Origin: Flectonema sp. DT1601
Taxonomy: Eukaryota > Euglenozoa > Diplonemea > Diplonemida > Diplonemidae
Assembly (NCBI GenBank): GCA_964019425.1
Contig: OZ025799.1
Coordinates: 930,001 to 994,000, forward strand
DNA length: 64,000 nt
Direction of reading: 5' to 3'
Part shown: piece by piece, positions 19,825 to 33,700 of the stretch
Layout: the number at the start of each line of letters is the position of its first letter
How positions within the stretch are numbered: position 1 is the stretch's first letter
Position numbers and translations under genes: made by a program
The notes under the pieces: model-generated
Told to the model about the DNA's origin: nothing
Database searches by the model: none
What the model saw: only the letters and a program-made list of their open reading frames with translations

Positions 19825-22800
19825 ATAGTCTTTAACACATCTGTCTGTTGTGATGAATAAATTACAATATAATAATCAGGTTGGCTCTAATTACAAATTA
19901 AGGTCATTGGTTTTTTTTTTTTTTTTTTTTTTCCCTGTATAACGAAATGTAATAATAACAAAAATAATAAATAAAATAAGATCTTTCTTTCCTTTAAAAT
20001 CAGTCGAAAAGAAGCCACTAGCATTTCCTTTGTTCGTTATGGGGTTATTGTTTTTTTTTTTTTTTTTTTTAAATCAAAAAAGAAAAGATGGAGAGGGACA
20101 GAAATCGTCTAGGTGCCTTTCAACCAATTCTTTGGATTGAAACTTTTTTTTTTTTTTTTTTTTTTTTCATAGTTTTCTTGAAGTGAGGGGAAGAGTTGAT
20201 TTGTGCAAGAGAGGGAAAATAAGGGAACCACCCGGCGTAAAGAGAAAAAGGGCGAAATCGGGACTGAACACGTATGCCTTTCTACACCATATAATCAAGT
20301 ATCGACGCAACGCTTTAGACATCAGTCAGCACACAACATGTTCAGGGACACGAGTTGCTTGTTTTTTTTTTTTTTTTTTTTCCCATTTTAAAAATACTCA
20401 AAACGCCTATGTGGTGCAAGAAAACATTGAGGGAGGGTGGAGGATATGCGGAAGGATAAGGAGATAATGGGCTGGGAGAGAATCGATATAAAAAAAAAGT
20501 TTCGGGGACTTGAGGGCAGGATGCGGATCATTAAGAGTTTTTTTGTTTTGAGAAAATGGTTGATGTACTTAATATTTTTTTACGCTTTTTTTTTTTTTTT
20601 TTTTTTTTTTGGTTTGACTTTTGATTGAGAAAGAATGAAGAAAGAAAGCGAACGAATTAATTCTTATCTACGTGTTCCTTAACCTCACGTAAGAACTACA
20701 CAACACCACGTCATTCCACCAATTACGACTATGTCTGTATGTAATCATGGCACAAAAGCATGAATAAACGTGAAGGAAAGCTGTGGAATATTGGGTGAGT
20801 GAGATAGTGGGAGTTAGTCCCAAAGGACTTTTTTACTGCTTTTTCTTTTTTTCTTAACAGGAAACCAAGTCCAAGAAACAAACAACGAGACAACAGGGGG
20901 GTGTCTTTTGTCCGCGATGTCCTTCTTCTCTCTATGTAGTTAAGAAAGACATAAAGAGAAAGAACACAAAGCAGCTTCAAAGTGGCATCAGCCACTTGGA
21001 ACGCCTCTTTTTATTGGATTTGCTAATCTTTGATTTGTTTCCTTTTTGTTGTGAAAAGGCAATCGTTTCGGTCTATCCTGACGTCAACTCATTTGTGATC
21101 TTGCACAGTGAGAATGGGACAGAAACGAACGGCGATAAGGAAATAAATGAAACAATGAGGAGTACGAAAGGAATAAGAAAGAGAGAGAACACCTTCGTTG
21201 AATTCGGTACGAAAGCTCAAAAGTCCAGCAAAAGGACAAGCAAATGAACGTCTGGTGATAAAAAAAGTAAATTATGTCAAACCGTGTTTATTTTTTTTTA
21301 TTTTTTTTCAGCTCGAAGATGATCTTCAAGCGAAGGCGCGCTTACCAACATAATGTTCTTTTGATTTTAATTGTAGCTAACTCAAGTGAGATTTTCTTTT
21401 TTTTTTTTTTTTTTTTTTTTAAATCCGGTTACCAACTCTTTACCCTACCATTCGACAACTACCTCAATGACACGTCTTATTCAGACGGTGGCAAAGACAC
21501 AACATCGGTCGAAGATTCCCAAGTTGTAAAAAAGGTACCACAGATAAGACAACCGGGTAATCAACGTGAGAAATTACAAAAAAAAAAAAAATGAACAAAA
21601 ATGGGCAGGAGAATAAGATAGATTCTAAAAAAAGTGTCTACTGGTATTAGAAACAAGAGATTGTCAAAAAAAGAGATTTTTTTGCATAGGAGTAAAAAAA
21701 GAAATTGATAATTCCAATGTTTGCTTGACACTTAAGAAAGATCATCTCAAGCGAACATACTTTTCATTTTATGATTTTAATTGAACGAAAGAAGAGCAGG
21801 AAATCTAACAATTGTTTTCCCATTATTGGTTGTTTTTTTTTTTTTTCCCCAACAATGAGAAAATAAGCTAAATCAACACTAAAAAGTGGTACACAATAGT
21901 ACTTTTTTTGAAAAAAAAACTACATGGCGACCACCAATGCGTCATGTCAAAGTGGAAAACAGAGGAGGGCGAGCACGTAGCTCAAAAGCCTTAGTTGCAA
22001 CAGCACAAACCTCATGTACTGATATCGTAAGTAAATATAAAAGGGAAAAAATAGAACAAAACGAGTCGTTCACAGAGATCGAAGGGACCGGCTGGATATG
22101 TGAGAAGAGCAGGGGTTTTTTTTTTTTTTTTTTTAAAGACATCCAAGGGATAGGATGCTACGTAGTAAAGAATAAAATATTTTAAATAAGAAAAGATAGA
22201 GGGAGGGGAGAAAAAGAGAAATAATTCGGAACTTATTAAAAAGTAAGAATAACTACTACCCTCGGAGGACAAGTCACACTTTTTTTCAAACACAACCGCC
22301 CCCTTTAAAGAAATTACTTTAAGGTAGAAATGCCAAAATAAATGGCAAAAAACAAAAACAAAACAAAAAAAAATTGTGTCAATAAGCATATTTTTTTTTT
22401 TTTTTTTTGGTGAGAGAGTTATTTATTTTTTTAGTTAGTTGAAAATAGAAAAGACTTCCTTTTTTTTTTTTTTTTTTTTTTTTTTTCCCATTTCCCACCC
22501 AACTGCTGAAGTGAATTCCGATAGAAACTGATACACGCTCCGTTGAAGGAAATAGTCTGCTCTAAGAGGTGGGTAATTCCACCTACTAACTCACGTTTTA
22601 TCATAAGATTTCGGTCCACTTACAACAGCTAAACAAACGGGAAAACGATCCGGGGGAAAAAAATATTATTAAAAATAATGAAAAGAAGAAAATCATAACT
22701 TACATAATAACAACACTTTACGAGCATTCCGAGCATGCAACGATGAGGTTAAGAAGGGAGTTATATTACTTCCGTTTGATGTGTCGTTATCATTATTATT

Positions 22801-24780
22801 TGTTTGTTGTTTTCCGCGTCATTCATTTTCGTTTAATTTTTTTTTTTTCTCTTCAAAAGAAAATCTTTTTTTTTTTAATAGTACATTTGCTACAAAGAGA
22901 AATAAAGAAAACCGTGCACAATGCATCCCCGGGTAGGGGAAATGCGACGAAAGTGCAAACTAAAATTAAAAAAATAAAAATAAAAATGAGATAATTTATT
23001 CTTCCCCCCAAAATAAGGCAAGAATAAAAACTTCAGGAAAAAAAAGATGTGCTGGCGATCCTATAATAAAAGTGTAGTAAAAAAATTAAAAACAAAAAAT
23101 AAAAATAAAAATAAAAACAGATGTGGGACGGGTGAGTCTACTGACTCAAGTGGGTTTCAAAGAATAAAATAGAAGGGTAAAAAATAGCAAGGCGAAACGG
23201 TATTGGCTGCACTGCAATCGCAGATATGCCAAATCACTTTCCGTATTCTGCTTGTTTTACAGGTTGGAGATACGTAGACAATCCCAGATTATTTTCGTTT
23301 GTTCTTATTTTTTTTTTTTTGATAATTATGCTTCTATCGCCGGGCCGGTCTTCCAGAAAAAATAAAAACGACCGACTTTTCTGTAAGAGAAAATCAAGAT
23401 GCTACACAAGATGCTTTCAATAATCAATAAAGAACTATTTTCTTCAGTCATCCAAGCAGGGCTTCTCTACATCATTGATATTCCAGATTTCAGAAAAGAA
23501 TGCGCTCATGCGAGAAAGCCACGAAGAACAACTACTTTACTAGAGGATGGAATTTAAATGGATTATCTACGTCTCCCGTGAGTGAGGAAAAAAATTCAAA
23601 GCGCTTTCATAAAGGAACAAGTATGCACACGCGAACACATAAACAAAAATTGAACAAAAAAAAAAAAAAAAAAAATGAACTGAAATCCAACAGTGAAATA
23701 AAAAAGAAAAAGAAATAAAGGAATTAAGGCTGACTCACAATTGCCATCTAAAAAAACACTCGAAATGTTTTTAACACATAAAAAAAAGAACTCTTATCTC
23801 AACGACTATCAAGCAGAGCCTTCCAGTGTCCTCAACATTAATTAATCGTGTGTCACGAGGATCAATTTAATTGTCAAAACCAACTCCTTTGTTTTTTTTT
23901 GTTTTTTTTTTGTCATCACTATTTAGAATCTTCAAAAAATAAAGAAGAGAATTTAAAACTTTAAAAACAAAATAAGAGTTCAGCTTCGATACCCTGCAAA
24001 GCAACTAAAAATAACAGGCGAAAACAGGGAAAGCAACATGCGATCACCGATGGAGTGAAACATCAGGTAAAGCGTGCAAAAGAGAGGAATTCTGAATACC
24101 TTGTACGATCACAGAATGATCTACAACAGATTTTTTTTTTTTTTTTTTTTTTTTCCTCCCGTTTCTTCAAGAATTCATACTTCGAAAAAAGAAAAATTGA
24201 AATTGAAAGTGCCACAGACTGCTACAACAAACAACTCGTAACTAAACTAACATACAGAGGTTAACTCTTTTAGGACAACAACCTGAAACACCCGTACACG
24301 GAATATTCCTGCGCAAGCGGGCTTGTCACACAGTCTCGTAGTTGGGAGTTTTTTTTTTTTTTTTTTTTTCCATCGTCGTCAACAGGAATACCTGAATTGT
24401 CTTCTCTTCTTTTTAGTGGAAAAAGAAAAAATGAAATGAAAAAAATAATAAAACTCATATTATCTCTGTGGATTGTTCTCTCCCAAAATCGCGTCACCCT
24501 CTTTCCTTAATTCAGGTGTTGAGTGTTTAGAGGAGAATGAACAGATTCTTTTAATTTTCTTCCTTTTTTTTTTTTTTTTAATGGCATGTTAATGTTGGTT
24601 TTTTTTTTTTTTTTTTTGTTCGTCAGTGATGTAAACGTAAATAAGTACATCGAGGAAAGTCTCGTGATTAACCACTAGCTCGATTTTAGTTTGTTTGTTT
24701 ATTTATATTTTATTTCATTTTTTCCCCCCTCTTCTCAAGATATCCAGCCTTGAAAATAAAATTACATTACTGAAAAAGAA
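19825..24780. other. 5-kb gene-poor spacer rich in poly-A/T tracts
   Basis: No supported gene. Long T tracts occur near 19911, 20051, 20144, 20361, 20587, 21398, 22115, 22461, 24131 and 24350, several ending abruptly in CCC. Frames called here translate to Lys- or Phe-rich peptides. It forms the 3' flank of the giant gene at 24785. Confidence 0.55.
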
Positions 24781-24784
24781 TGAT

Positions 24785-27700
24785 CTACAGAATTGCCTTC
24801 TTGACAGTTCCCATGATGCCCTTAAAGACCTCAGCAAAACTGAGTTCAGCTGAAAAGTCAAGTCTTTTGGCCTTACCAAGAATAATAAGGTCTGCGTGAA
24901 GGTCTAGTTTAGTTGTCTTTGATGTGAGAACAGACTTGAAACCTAGACTTTGAATAGAAAACACTTTACTGAGGGAACCATATTTCTTGATGAGGCCGCT
25001 AAACTTCTGCGCTCCAACCTTTGCGATCTCCAGACCCTTTGCCGCGACTTGCATTGCTTTCTCTGCAACATAAAGAAAACCCTTTGCGACATCAATGGCT
25101 GCGTGTGAGATATGTTCTGCAACACCCAGGGCCTTCTCAGCAACAACCAAAAGCTTTGAGAATTGCTTCATAATCCAACACCTGAATACTCCCCAACAGA
25201 TACGAATACCAAACCATCCTCTTCTGCACTTCTTAGCACATGCTGCACGTTGCTTACGAATTCTGTAATCACGAACTCTGTTCTGGGCAGAACGGATTGC
25301 CTTCGATGCCTTGTCCTTCGCCGCATCAAGTTTACGCTGAGCATCGCGAACCTTGGAAGCTGCCTGTTCAAACTTTTTCTGCTTATCTTCCAAGAAGACT
25401 GCCGCTTTGTCTGCGAGTCCAGCAAAGAAGTCTCCAGCCTTGTCTAGGATATCGTTGACGAATCCGACAGACATACTTCCTTCAATTACGTTCTTGAAGT
25501 CCTTGTCACCTGGCTTACCTTGAACAAGAAGCAAGACATCAACCTGAAGTCCTAATAAACTCAAATGAAAGGTACCTCTTGATCCCATGGTACCAACTGA
25601 TAGATCCAACATGGTAGTCAGACCGAGAAGCTTGATCTCTCCACGAACATCAAACTGTTGCTTTGTCAATGTTAAGGCAAGCTGGAATCCAGGACCCTGT
25701 GTTGGGTCTCCAGGAGCAGTAATAGTCAGAGGCCCCCAGTTCACTGGCGCCAATTGCAAACCGGCTTCAATACCAGTGACGTCAAGCTTGAAGTTCGCAG
25801 ACTCAACGTGAAGGACTCCCAATATTTTAAGGTTCTTAATATTAACACTCATACCTGCATCAATTGTCTCAGAAGCTGCTCCAGCGTGAATAACAACAGC
25901 GTTGATTGGATCAGGATTGAATGAACCCTTTAATAATTCTAATGCAGTTCCGTCAACAATGTCTTCAACTCCAACGATGCACTTTTGACAGCGTCCAACG
26001 TCAACGATCAGAGTTCTCATACTGAGGCCTCCGATTTCACCCTTGAAAGCTGTCTTAGAGAAGTCAACGATGTCAATTCCGATAACAATTCTACCGTGTG
26101 CTCCTCCAATCTGCATTCCTCCAAAGAAGGAGAAGCTAGTTGGTGATCCAGAAACGTGAATACCCATTTCAATTCCGAGAGGGAAGAGTACTTCAACACC
26201 TCCAATTCCAAATGGGTTCTTCCAAGGCTTTGGTGAGTCGAGTGATAAACCAATTGAGATGGTACCACCTGCATCAAGTCCGATAAATCCACCAGCAGTC
26301 AAGACCTGTTGATTGACTCCCTTTCCAACAGTGAAGTCGATCTCTGCCAAGAAACCAATTTCTGGAACAGTTGAAATCTTGAAGGCGAGAGCTAACGTTC
26401 TGAAGTATGTTCCACCTCCCAAGTGAATATTACCCGCAAGCATTGCGAAGACAGTAATCTCCTTAGTGCTCAAGATGTCTGCCTGAAGTACGAATCCAGT
26501 AATACCAGTTTTTGACGGTGTCTTCGCTCCATCAATCTGCGACCTGAAGTCGGAAGGCGCTGAGGTCATCATCTTCTGCATCTGATCGTTAGTTTCTCCC
26601 AACACAATTCTAATGGATAAACCCTTTCTTACTTGAATACCTTCAATTACCATTTTAGAGTTCGCAATATTGATCGAAAGTTCACTTGGTTTCAATCCAT
26701 CTAAAACCTTATCAACGATACCTGGCATTCCTGTGCGACCATTGAAGTCTGATGTGAGGAAGTAGGCTCCGAACTTCCACTTCCCTCCGTCGAATTGGAT
26801 TCCGATGGCAGACTCGAACTCAAGTCCGTAAAGGGAACCGACAGCACGTACAGAGAGGTACTTCTCACTAAAGTTAATCTTCAAAGTGATGGTGTCCAAA
26901 ACAGCTGAACTGAGTGAGGATTGCATTGCTGGGTTTCCAGAGCTGCTTGCGAACGGTGAAGAAGTCGTCGATTTTGAGTACCACTTCGAAGTGAACGACG
27001 CAATAGAAATATCCGTCTGTGATTTCTTCTGTCCGATAAAGATCACATCAGTTAAAGGTTGAACACCAAATGATAAACTCATTGTGAAGTCACCATCCAT
27101 AAAGTCTCCTCTGATCTCAACAGTCTTCTTGTCGTTGATGTCGTTTTCAACAACAACTGAAACCTCATCGATTACGAGATTCTTTCCGTGGAATGGAATA
27201 GTAAGTTTTTTAATTGATCCTTCAACTCTCCACATTGGGGCCTGGCAGCCTGGTCTTGAGAATGAGATGTCAATTTCTACGGCAGGAATCTGATGAGGAA
27301 GTTTCTTCAGAACGAGTGTTCCCTTACCAGTGCAGTTTGATGTGCCAACAGCGACCTTGACGTCAACGTTATCATCTTCGTACTTAACCATTCCGTCAAT
27401 AGTTCCGTTCTTTGTGTCAAATTGGAATAGAGCGCTCACACCTGAGGTAGACATTCCTGCGATGGAACCTGTCCAGTCTCTAGTACCTAATTTAGCATTT
27501 GGATCACCTCCATTGTCACTTGAAGTCAATGCTACAGTAAGGGAGTGGTATGAAGTTCCTGTTGGTCCATTCCATCCAAGTGCAGCGCTTCCAGCGATTT
27601 GAACGACACCTGAGCATTTGTTGTATGAGACCTGACCAGTAATATCTAAATCAGCGAGATCCTTAATTCTGATAGTAGCGTTTGCGGTACCTTGAGAAGC

Positions 27701-30700
27701 GACGTTGCAGTCGTCAACGTAGTTAAGTTCCATTGAGGCACTAATTAATCCATTCGCTGTTGTGAAAGCAGTGTCAAGATGAGCCATCGTTACTCTGCCG
27801 TTCTCCCACTCCAAAGAAGCGTGGGAGGACGCACCAAACAAATTCGCAGTTCCTTGAATGGATGCCTTCCAATCATTTCCTGCTTGTGGAGTTGCTGGGA
27901 CACGAGTTTCAACATCAACAGCCAAGTCGGAAACACTGAATCCTGGAAAGATATCAACAGTCGATACAACAGTTGCTTCCATTGAGTACAGAACTTCTCC
28001 AGCAACAGCGCAACCATTGTACAGAGAAGTTGCCTCAAAGTTGATTGTCGAATTCTTAGCCAATCCTGTGATATATAATTCTCCTTCAGCCTCTACAGCA
28101 GCACACTTGTTGTTTTGATGATCACTTGTGATCTCAGCCTCACCAGAGAATCTAATGTTTGATCCCATAACAGTAATATTTGCCCACAAGGATGAGAATT
28201 CATCGTTCTCAATTTCGGCACGGAATACAGCGCGAGAGTTATCTAAAAAGTGACCTTCTGCTGCTACTGTTCCGGTCCATGAAACATCTCCCGCAGAGTT
28301 TGAAGAGTTTGTGTACATTCCTACGAAATCAACAGTTGCGGTGTCAAGTGCGATGCCGTGGATATCTAACTGTGAAATGGATCCATTCACAGACCACAGT
28401 GGGAGGTGAGCGTTCATCGCATCGTACGTTGACACATGTTCGAACTGAGCAGACATCTTTGGGATAATTCCATTCTTCAAGTCTACATCAAACAAACCAG
28501 ACCCAGTAATAACACCGCCAGCAATAGAAGCATTAATAGATGCGGAGATCGGTCCCAGATCGAATGTTCCTGAGGCGTCAAAAGTTTTAACTTCGTTTTC
28601 ATCAAATGTCAGCTTTGCGGTCATTGTGGCCTGCGCACCAATAGAGATACCTCCACTGGCCATACCTGACCAAACTCTAGAAACAGTTCCTGACGTGTTT
28701 ACAGCTGTTTGTGAAAGAGTGAACTCAGGAGAGATAATGGTGACTCCATGAAACGTGGTGTCACTGGCTGAGACTGCGATGTCGTACTCAGGTTCGTTGT
28801 CGAGACCGCATGAGGCCCTTTGTTTGATCTCACCGTCAGCAATCATTGCAACCGATGGGATTTCTAAATTTACGACACCAAAGTTCGAGGCAGAACACTT
28901 GTCAGCTGTGTATCCAATCTCTGCTGACAGGGTGAAGAACTTCTGGTGAAGAGTACAATCAGCTACCAAGTTAGCAAGTCCCCAAGTTGTGTCCATCTCT
29001 GCCTTTGCACTACAAGCGATACCAAAGACAGTTGTGTTTGCTTCAATGCTTCCATTCCAGAATGTGGAACCAAGTGCCAAAAGCTCAATCGCTCTATCCT
29101 TTGTGGTTGATGAAAAGTAACCAGCGGCTTCTAAACGTAATCCCTCAATCGCTAAGAAGTTAACATCAAGAACATCAGTTGCGTGAACGGCTAACTCCAA
29201 AAATGGTTCAGTAGAATCCTTTGATGCCATAACACATGGATCAACATTCAGTGCGTCAATCTTAATAGTTCTGTTGGCAACGGTAGAGACTCCACCGATT
29301 GTTAATAATTTCTGGTCAGGTTTGAGCAGGTTCATAACAGTTGAAATGATATTCAAAGGACATGAGTCAGGTAGAGACTCGTTGAACATGTTCAAAGTAT
29401 CTTCAATTGCGTCAGCGGTAAACGCAGTCTTGCTATCAAGTACGAAAGGAACAGAAACTAATCCGGTAGTTGTTTCAAGCTCGAAGTCAATTACAACATC
29501 AGTAGCAAGTGCTCCAACTTCTGAAGATTGACTAAGAGACACGGCAACAGGGAAGTCTTCAGATGTAACACGCAATTTTGGTGAGACATCATCGAACAGG
29601 TTGTCATCAGTGAGAGAGACAACAACAGGAGATGGAAGAATTGGAAGTCTAACTGGAACATTCACCTTCACGTCAGATGTTAACTTAATGGCATCCCAAA
29701 GAGAGCTCAATGAGAATTTCAATCCATCCTTTTCACTGATAACAACAATCGGGTGGTCAGCATCGATGTCTGCAACCAAATCGAAAGAAATCGCAAATGA
29801 CGCGTTCTCGACACCAAAGCTAAGTCCTGGTCCGAAGTCCAATGATGCAGACAGATCCTTTGTTGAAACTTCCGACAGAACTTCCACCTTTGAGATATTC
29901 AGGAATATCTCTGGCAGGCCAATAGCTCCTCCCGTTCCTACATTCAAAATTGGATCCAAATTTACTCCCGCCTCAACATTCAGGAATAAATCAGCGGCGA
30001 TTCTGGTGCCGTCAGGGAGTAGAGAAAAAGCTCCCTCAATAGTTGACTCCAACTCCTTGAGACCCAACTTCTCCAAAGCAAAGTCAAGTGAAGGGTTTAC
30101 GAGGGAACCTGACACAAGGTTTGGAATAGTGAAGTCGAGAACCAGTTCAATCATAAGGTACCTCGCGCCATTCTTGCTGACGATTCTTCCTTCGAACTCA
30201 AATGGCAGATGGGCACACAAATTATTGCCGAAGTAGTCGCTCATGGTGTCGGCGAAGATGTTTTTAACAAACGACATAAGTCCCTGAACTGTTGGTGTTT
30301 TTCCGAAAATAGTTTTCAAATCATCAGCCAATTCAATACCTGTTGTTCCCATTCCCAAGACAGTGGACACTTCCTGAAGGTAGTTCGACCAGTCAAATTT
30401 ATCTCCAGTAAGAAGATCGGTTGGGAACAGAGTAGTCGCGTTGGTTTCAAAACGAGATAACACCGAAGGAAAGCGACCCTTTAATAAGTCGAATAGCGCC
30501 ATCTGAAATTCATCGTTCTTTCCAAAAGTTTGCGTGATACCAGCCAGCTTACCAGCTAATCCCATGATGGAAAAGGTTCCGTTGGCACCAAGAACTGATG
30601 AGATGTCTGGTAGGTATGCGCTGTTCGTTGGGTCAAAAGAATTTCCCAAAGAATCAATAGGGAATCCAACAGGATTGCTGAAGGCGAACTTGCTCTTTAT

Positions 30701-33700
30701 GCTGTCAGGTAACAACTTCAAAATAGCATGCGCGTTTGATCTAGTTAGCGCGTATTCCGGCTTCAATGCGAGATACTCACCAAGTTTTTCAAAGCCAAAG
30801 TCTGGGTCGGCTGATGCGAGATCCGCTGCAAGGCCCAGGTGAACCTGAATTTCACTGAACTTTTCTGATAACTTGTCAGTCTTCGGATTTAAACCCATGG
30901 CCTTCAAGAGCGTGTTCTGAAATTGGTCGGACTGCGCAAGCCCGACACCTGCTGAAGTATCCAATTTCAAGGCAGGTGAGTAATCACCAGACATCTTACG
31001 GTACTTTGAAAGCAGAGAGACGTACTTATCGAGAGTTGACGTGAAGTTCACGCGACCGTCGATTCCATGAAGAAGATCATCGCTCATCGTTGACGCAACT
31101 TTGTTAATCAGATTCTGGTCTCCGGAGCTTGTGATGCTCGATACAATGGAATCAAGAGAGTCAGTAATTTTACTAATGAAACCGTTTTCCAGAAAATAGG
31201 TCAGATCCACATCGAGGTCAAAAATGTGGAATTTGCCATCCAATAAGTCAGAATCACGAAGTTCAATGATTGGAGTAAAAACAGCTCCACTTGGAGCAAC
31301 AGTGTCCTTAAACTGAACAGGAAGCTCGATGTTCAAGCTTGCGTACGGCTTTGGTGACACCTGATGGAACAAGAGGTCAGACATCGCCATATTTTCGAGA
31401 TCAGCAAATGAAAAAGTTGCTGGCGAAGCAAACTGAGTAGTATTTGGCTTCACACCTAAAGCCAGTGAAAAGATACCATCCTTCACAGCTACCTTACCAA
31501 AATCAAATTCCAGAGGGTCGATCGTGACCTTAATTCCTGCTTCGTACATGTTAATTCTCAAGAACGCTCTGTCCAATAGGTCAGCAGTACTCATTTTGCG
31601 GGTTGCAGCAATATCAGAAATGTTGATACCAATGGCAACATCCAAAAGCGCATTCGCTTCAAAATGAACCTTGTCTGACAAGTCTGGAACTGGAATGGCC
31701 ATGCTTGCGGTACCAATAAAGTCAAATAGAGCGTCAAGACCACTAATGTCCTTTAATACTCCCTGGATTTGTTCAGCAAAAAACAGGAGTAGGTTGGACT
31801 TGTGAGTGTTGCAGCTCAGTTGTAATTTTACAATCAACTCATCATCAAGGACATCAAAAGTACCTCCGTAAACGTCAGAAGGCTGAAGATCAAACTCAGA
31901 TGACGGCATTGGAATATTGTTTTGGATAACTTCCGCAAGCCCATCCAAGGTAGGCACTCCCTGCAAGTGACCACTAAACAGATCGAAATATCTTTCTACC
32001 GAACTGGTCATCTGCACCAATCCCTTAAGACCCGGAACAAGATTCTTGGCATCAATTGGACTTGGAAGATCTGTTTGTCCTAAACCGTAGTCGGCTAAGT
32101 TAATATCAATATTAGAAAGGTGCTTGAATAACTTCATAAAGACTGGTTTCAGATGAGAAATGTCATCAGGGTCAGTCGTAGTTTGGGAAGGCGGGTTTGG
32201 TCCCGAAGGGGTTGTTCCGGTTCCTGCAGTAGCCACACCTCTCGAAGTAGTGCTGTCATTAATCCACTCAAAGAGTGCAAGCCCATCAGTCTTTACGACG
32301 TACAGCTTGTCACCAACAACATGAAACGACAGGACATCTGTTGGCTCTAAAATCGTTACGGAGAGTTCACCGTCATCTACATTACCGCTCTCTTCAATAC
32401 CGACAAGTTGTAATTGTCCGTTGCATGCCATAAGAGCTCCATGAGAAACAGGAAAAGTATGACAATGTGGCTTCGATTTCACAGGACCAGCAGGTGCAGA
32501 ACCCGGTGCAGGGGTATCAACTGCTGAGATAACCTTATCTCCATCATGTCCAGTAAAGTCAATTGCTACATCAACAACCAAGGCAGTTGGATTAGACACA
32601 TTTACAACATGAAGCTGACCTATCTCATCAATAATGTATGCAATCTTCTTTGTGCCAGTCACCTTAACGGCAACGTCCACACCCCTAGCATAGATTTCAG
32701 CAGGAGGTGAAACAACCAACGGGTTAGTCTTTACTGAAATGTCAAGACTCGATAACTGTCCATCTCTCAGGACGTAAGCAATACCATCGGTTCCTACGAA
32801 TGTGTCAACTGGTGTGCCGACAGACTTTCCAAACTTCAAAACATGACGATTTGGTTTCGATGGGGTTTCGATATCATAAATCTGTAATCCCGTAGCCTCA
32901 TCAGAGATGTAAAGCGTATTGTCGTAGATCTGCAGGGTCAACGCATCATTCATATTTTCTTCATTTCTGGCACCAGTAAGGATGCTATTCACACGCGCCG
33001 GTGCTGCTGGGTTTGAAACATCAATGATGTGAACACTTCCAGCACTGCTGTCGGTAACGACCACAGTCCTTCCGTCTTCGCTGACTGCAATTTCTTCAGC
33101 TCTGATCGCAAGATAACCCACGTTGGCAAAGGTTTCAATGTTTAAAATATACAACCCATCTGTTCCCTTCGCAGCGTAGACTAAGTTACCGGACGTTGCA
33201 ACGTTCTTTGCTCCAGCGAACTCCTTGGACTGCGATTTCTTCGAATAGTAAGGACCACTACCAGGTGCTCTCGTATGAGGACCTGGAGCTGGAGTAGGTG
33301 TTCCCGCTGGAAGAGGAGTTTTCATAGCCGGTGACGTTGTTTCATCAGCAGATGAGTCATCATCATCACTTCTCAAGAAAACAAACACTACCAGCAAGGT
33401 GCAGATCAATAAAATGATAACGGCACATGCGGTGTAGCTTTTGCACTTGGATTTCTTTTCCTTAGTTGGTGGTTCTTCATTGTTCTCCACTGCAATCAAA
33501 CCCTCATCCATTTCATCCATAAATCCGGAGTTTGCTAAAGGCTGAGTTAGATACCCAGAGTCAGCGGCACTTGACTTTGGACTAGCTGGACTCGATTTTG
33601 GACTCCCAGCAGGGCTGCTTGATCTTCTTCTAGCACCCCTTGATTTAAAAGATGCCTTGTGAGAGTGATCCCCAAGGCCAAAATCATCTTCCTTCGACTC

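Noticed and set aside
24943-30842. Many frames overlapping the 24785-33766 gene on both strands (for example 29601-30236)
   Set aside because: Shadows of the long, GC-richer coding region; compositions lack protein-like features.
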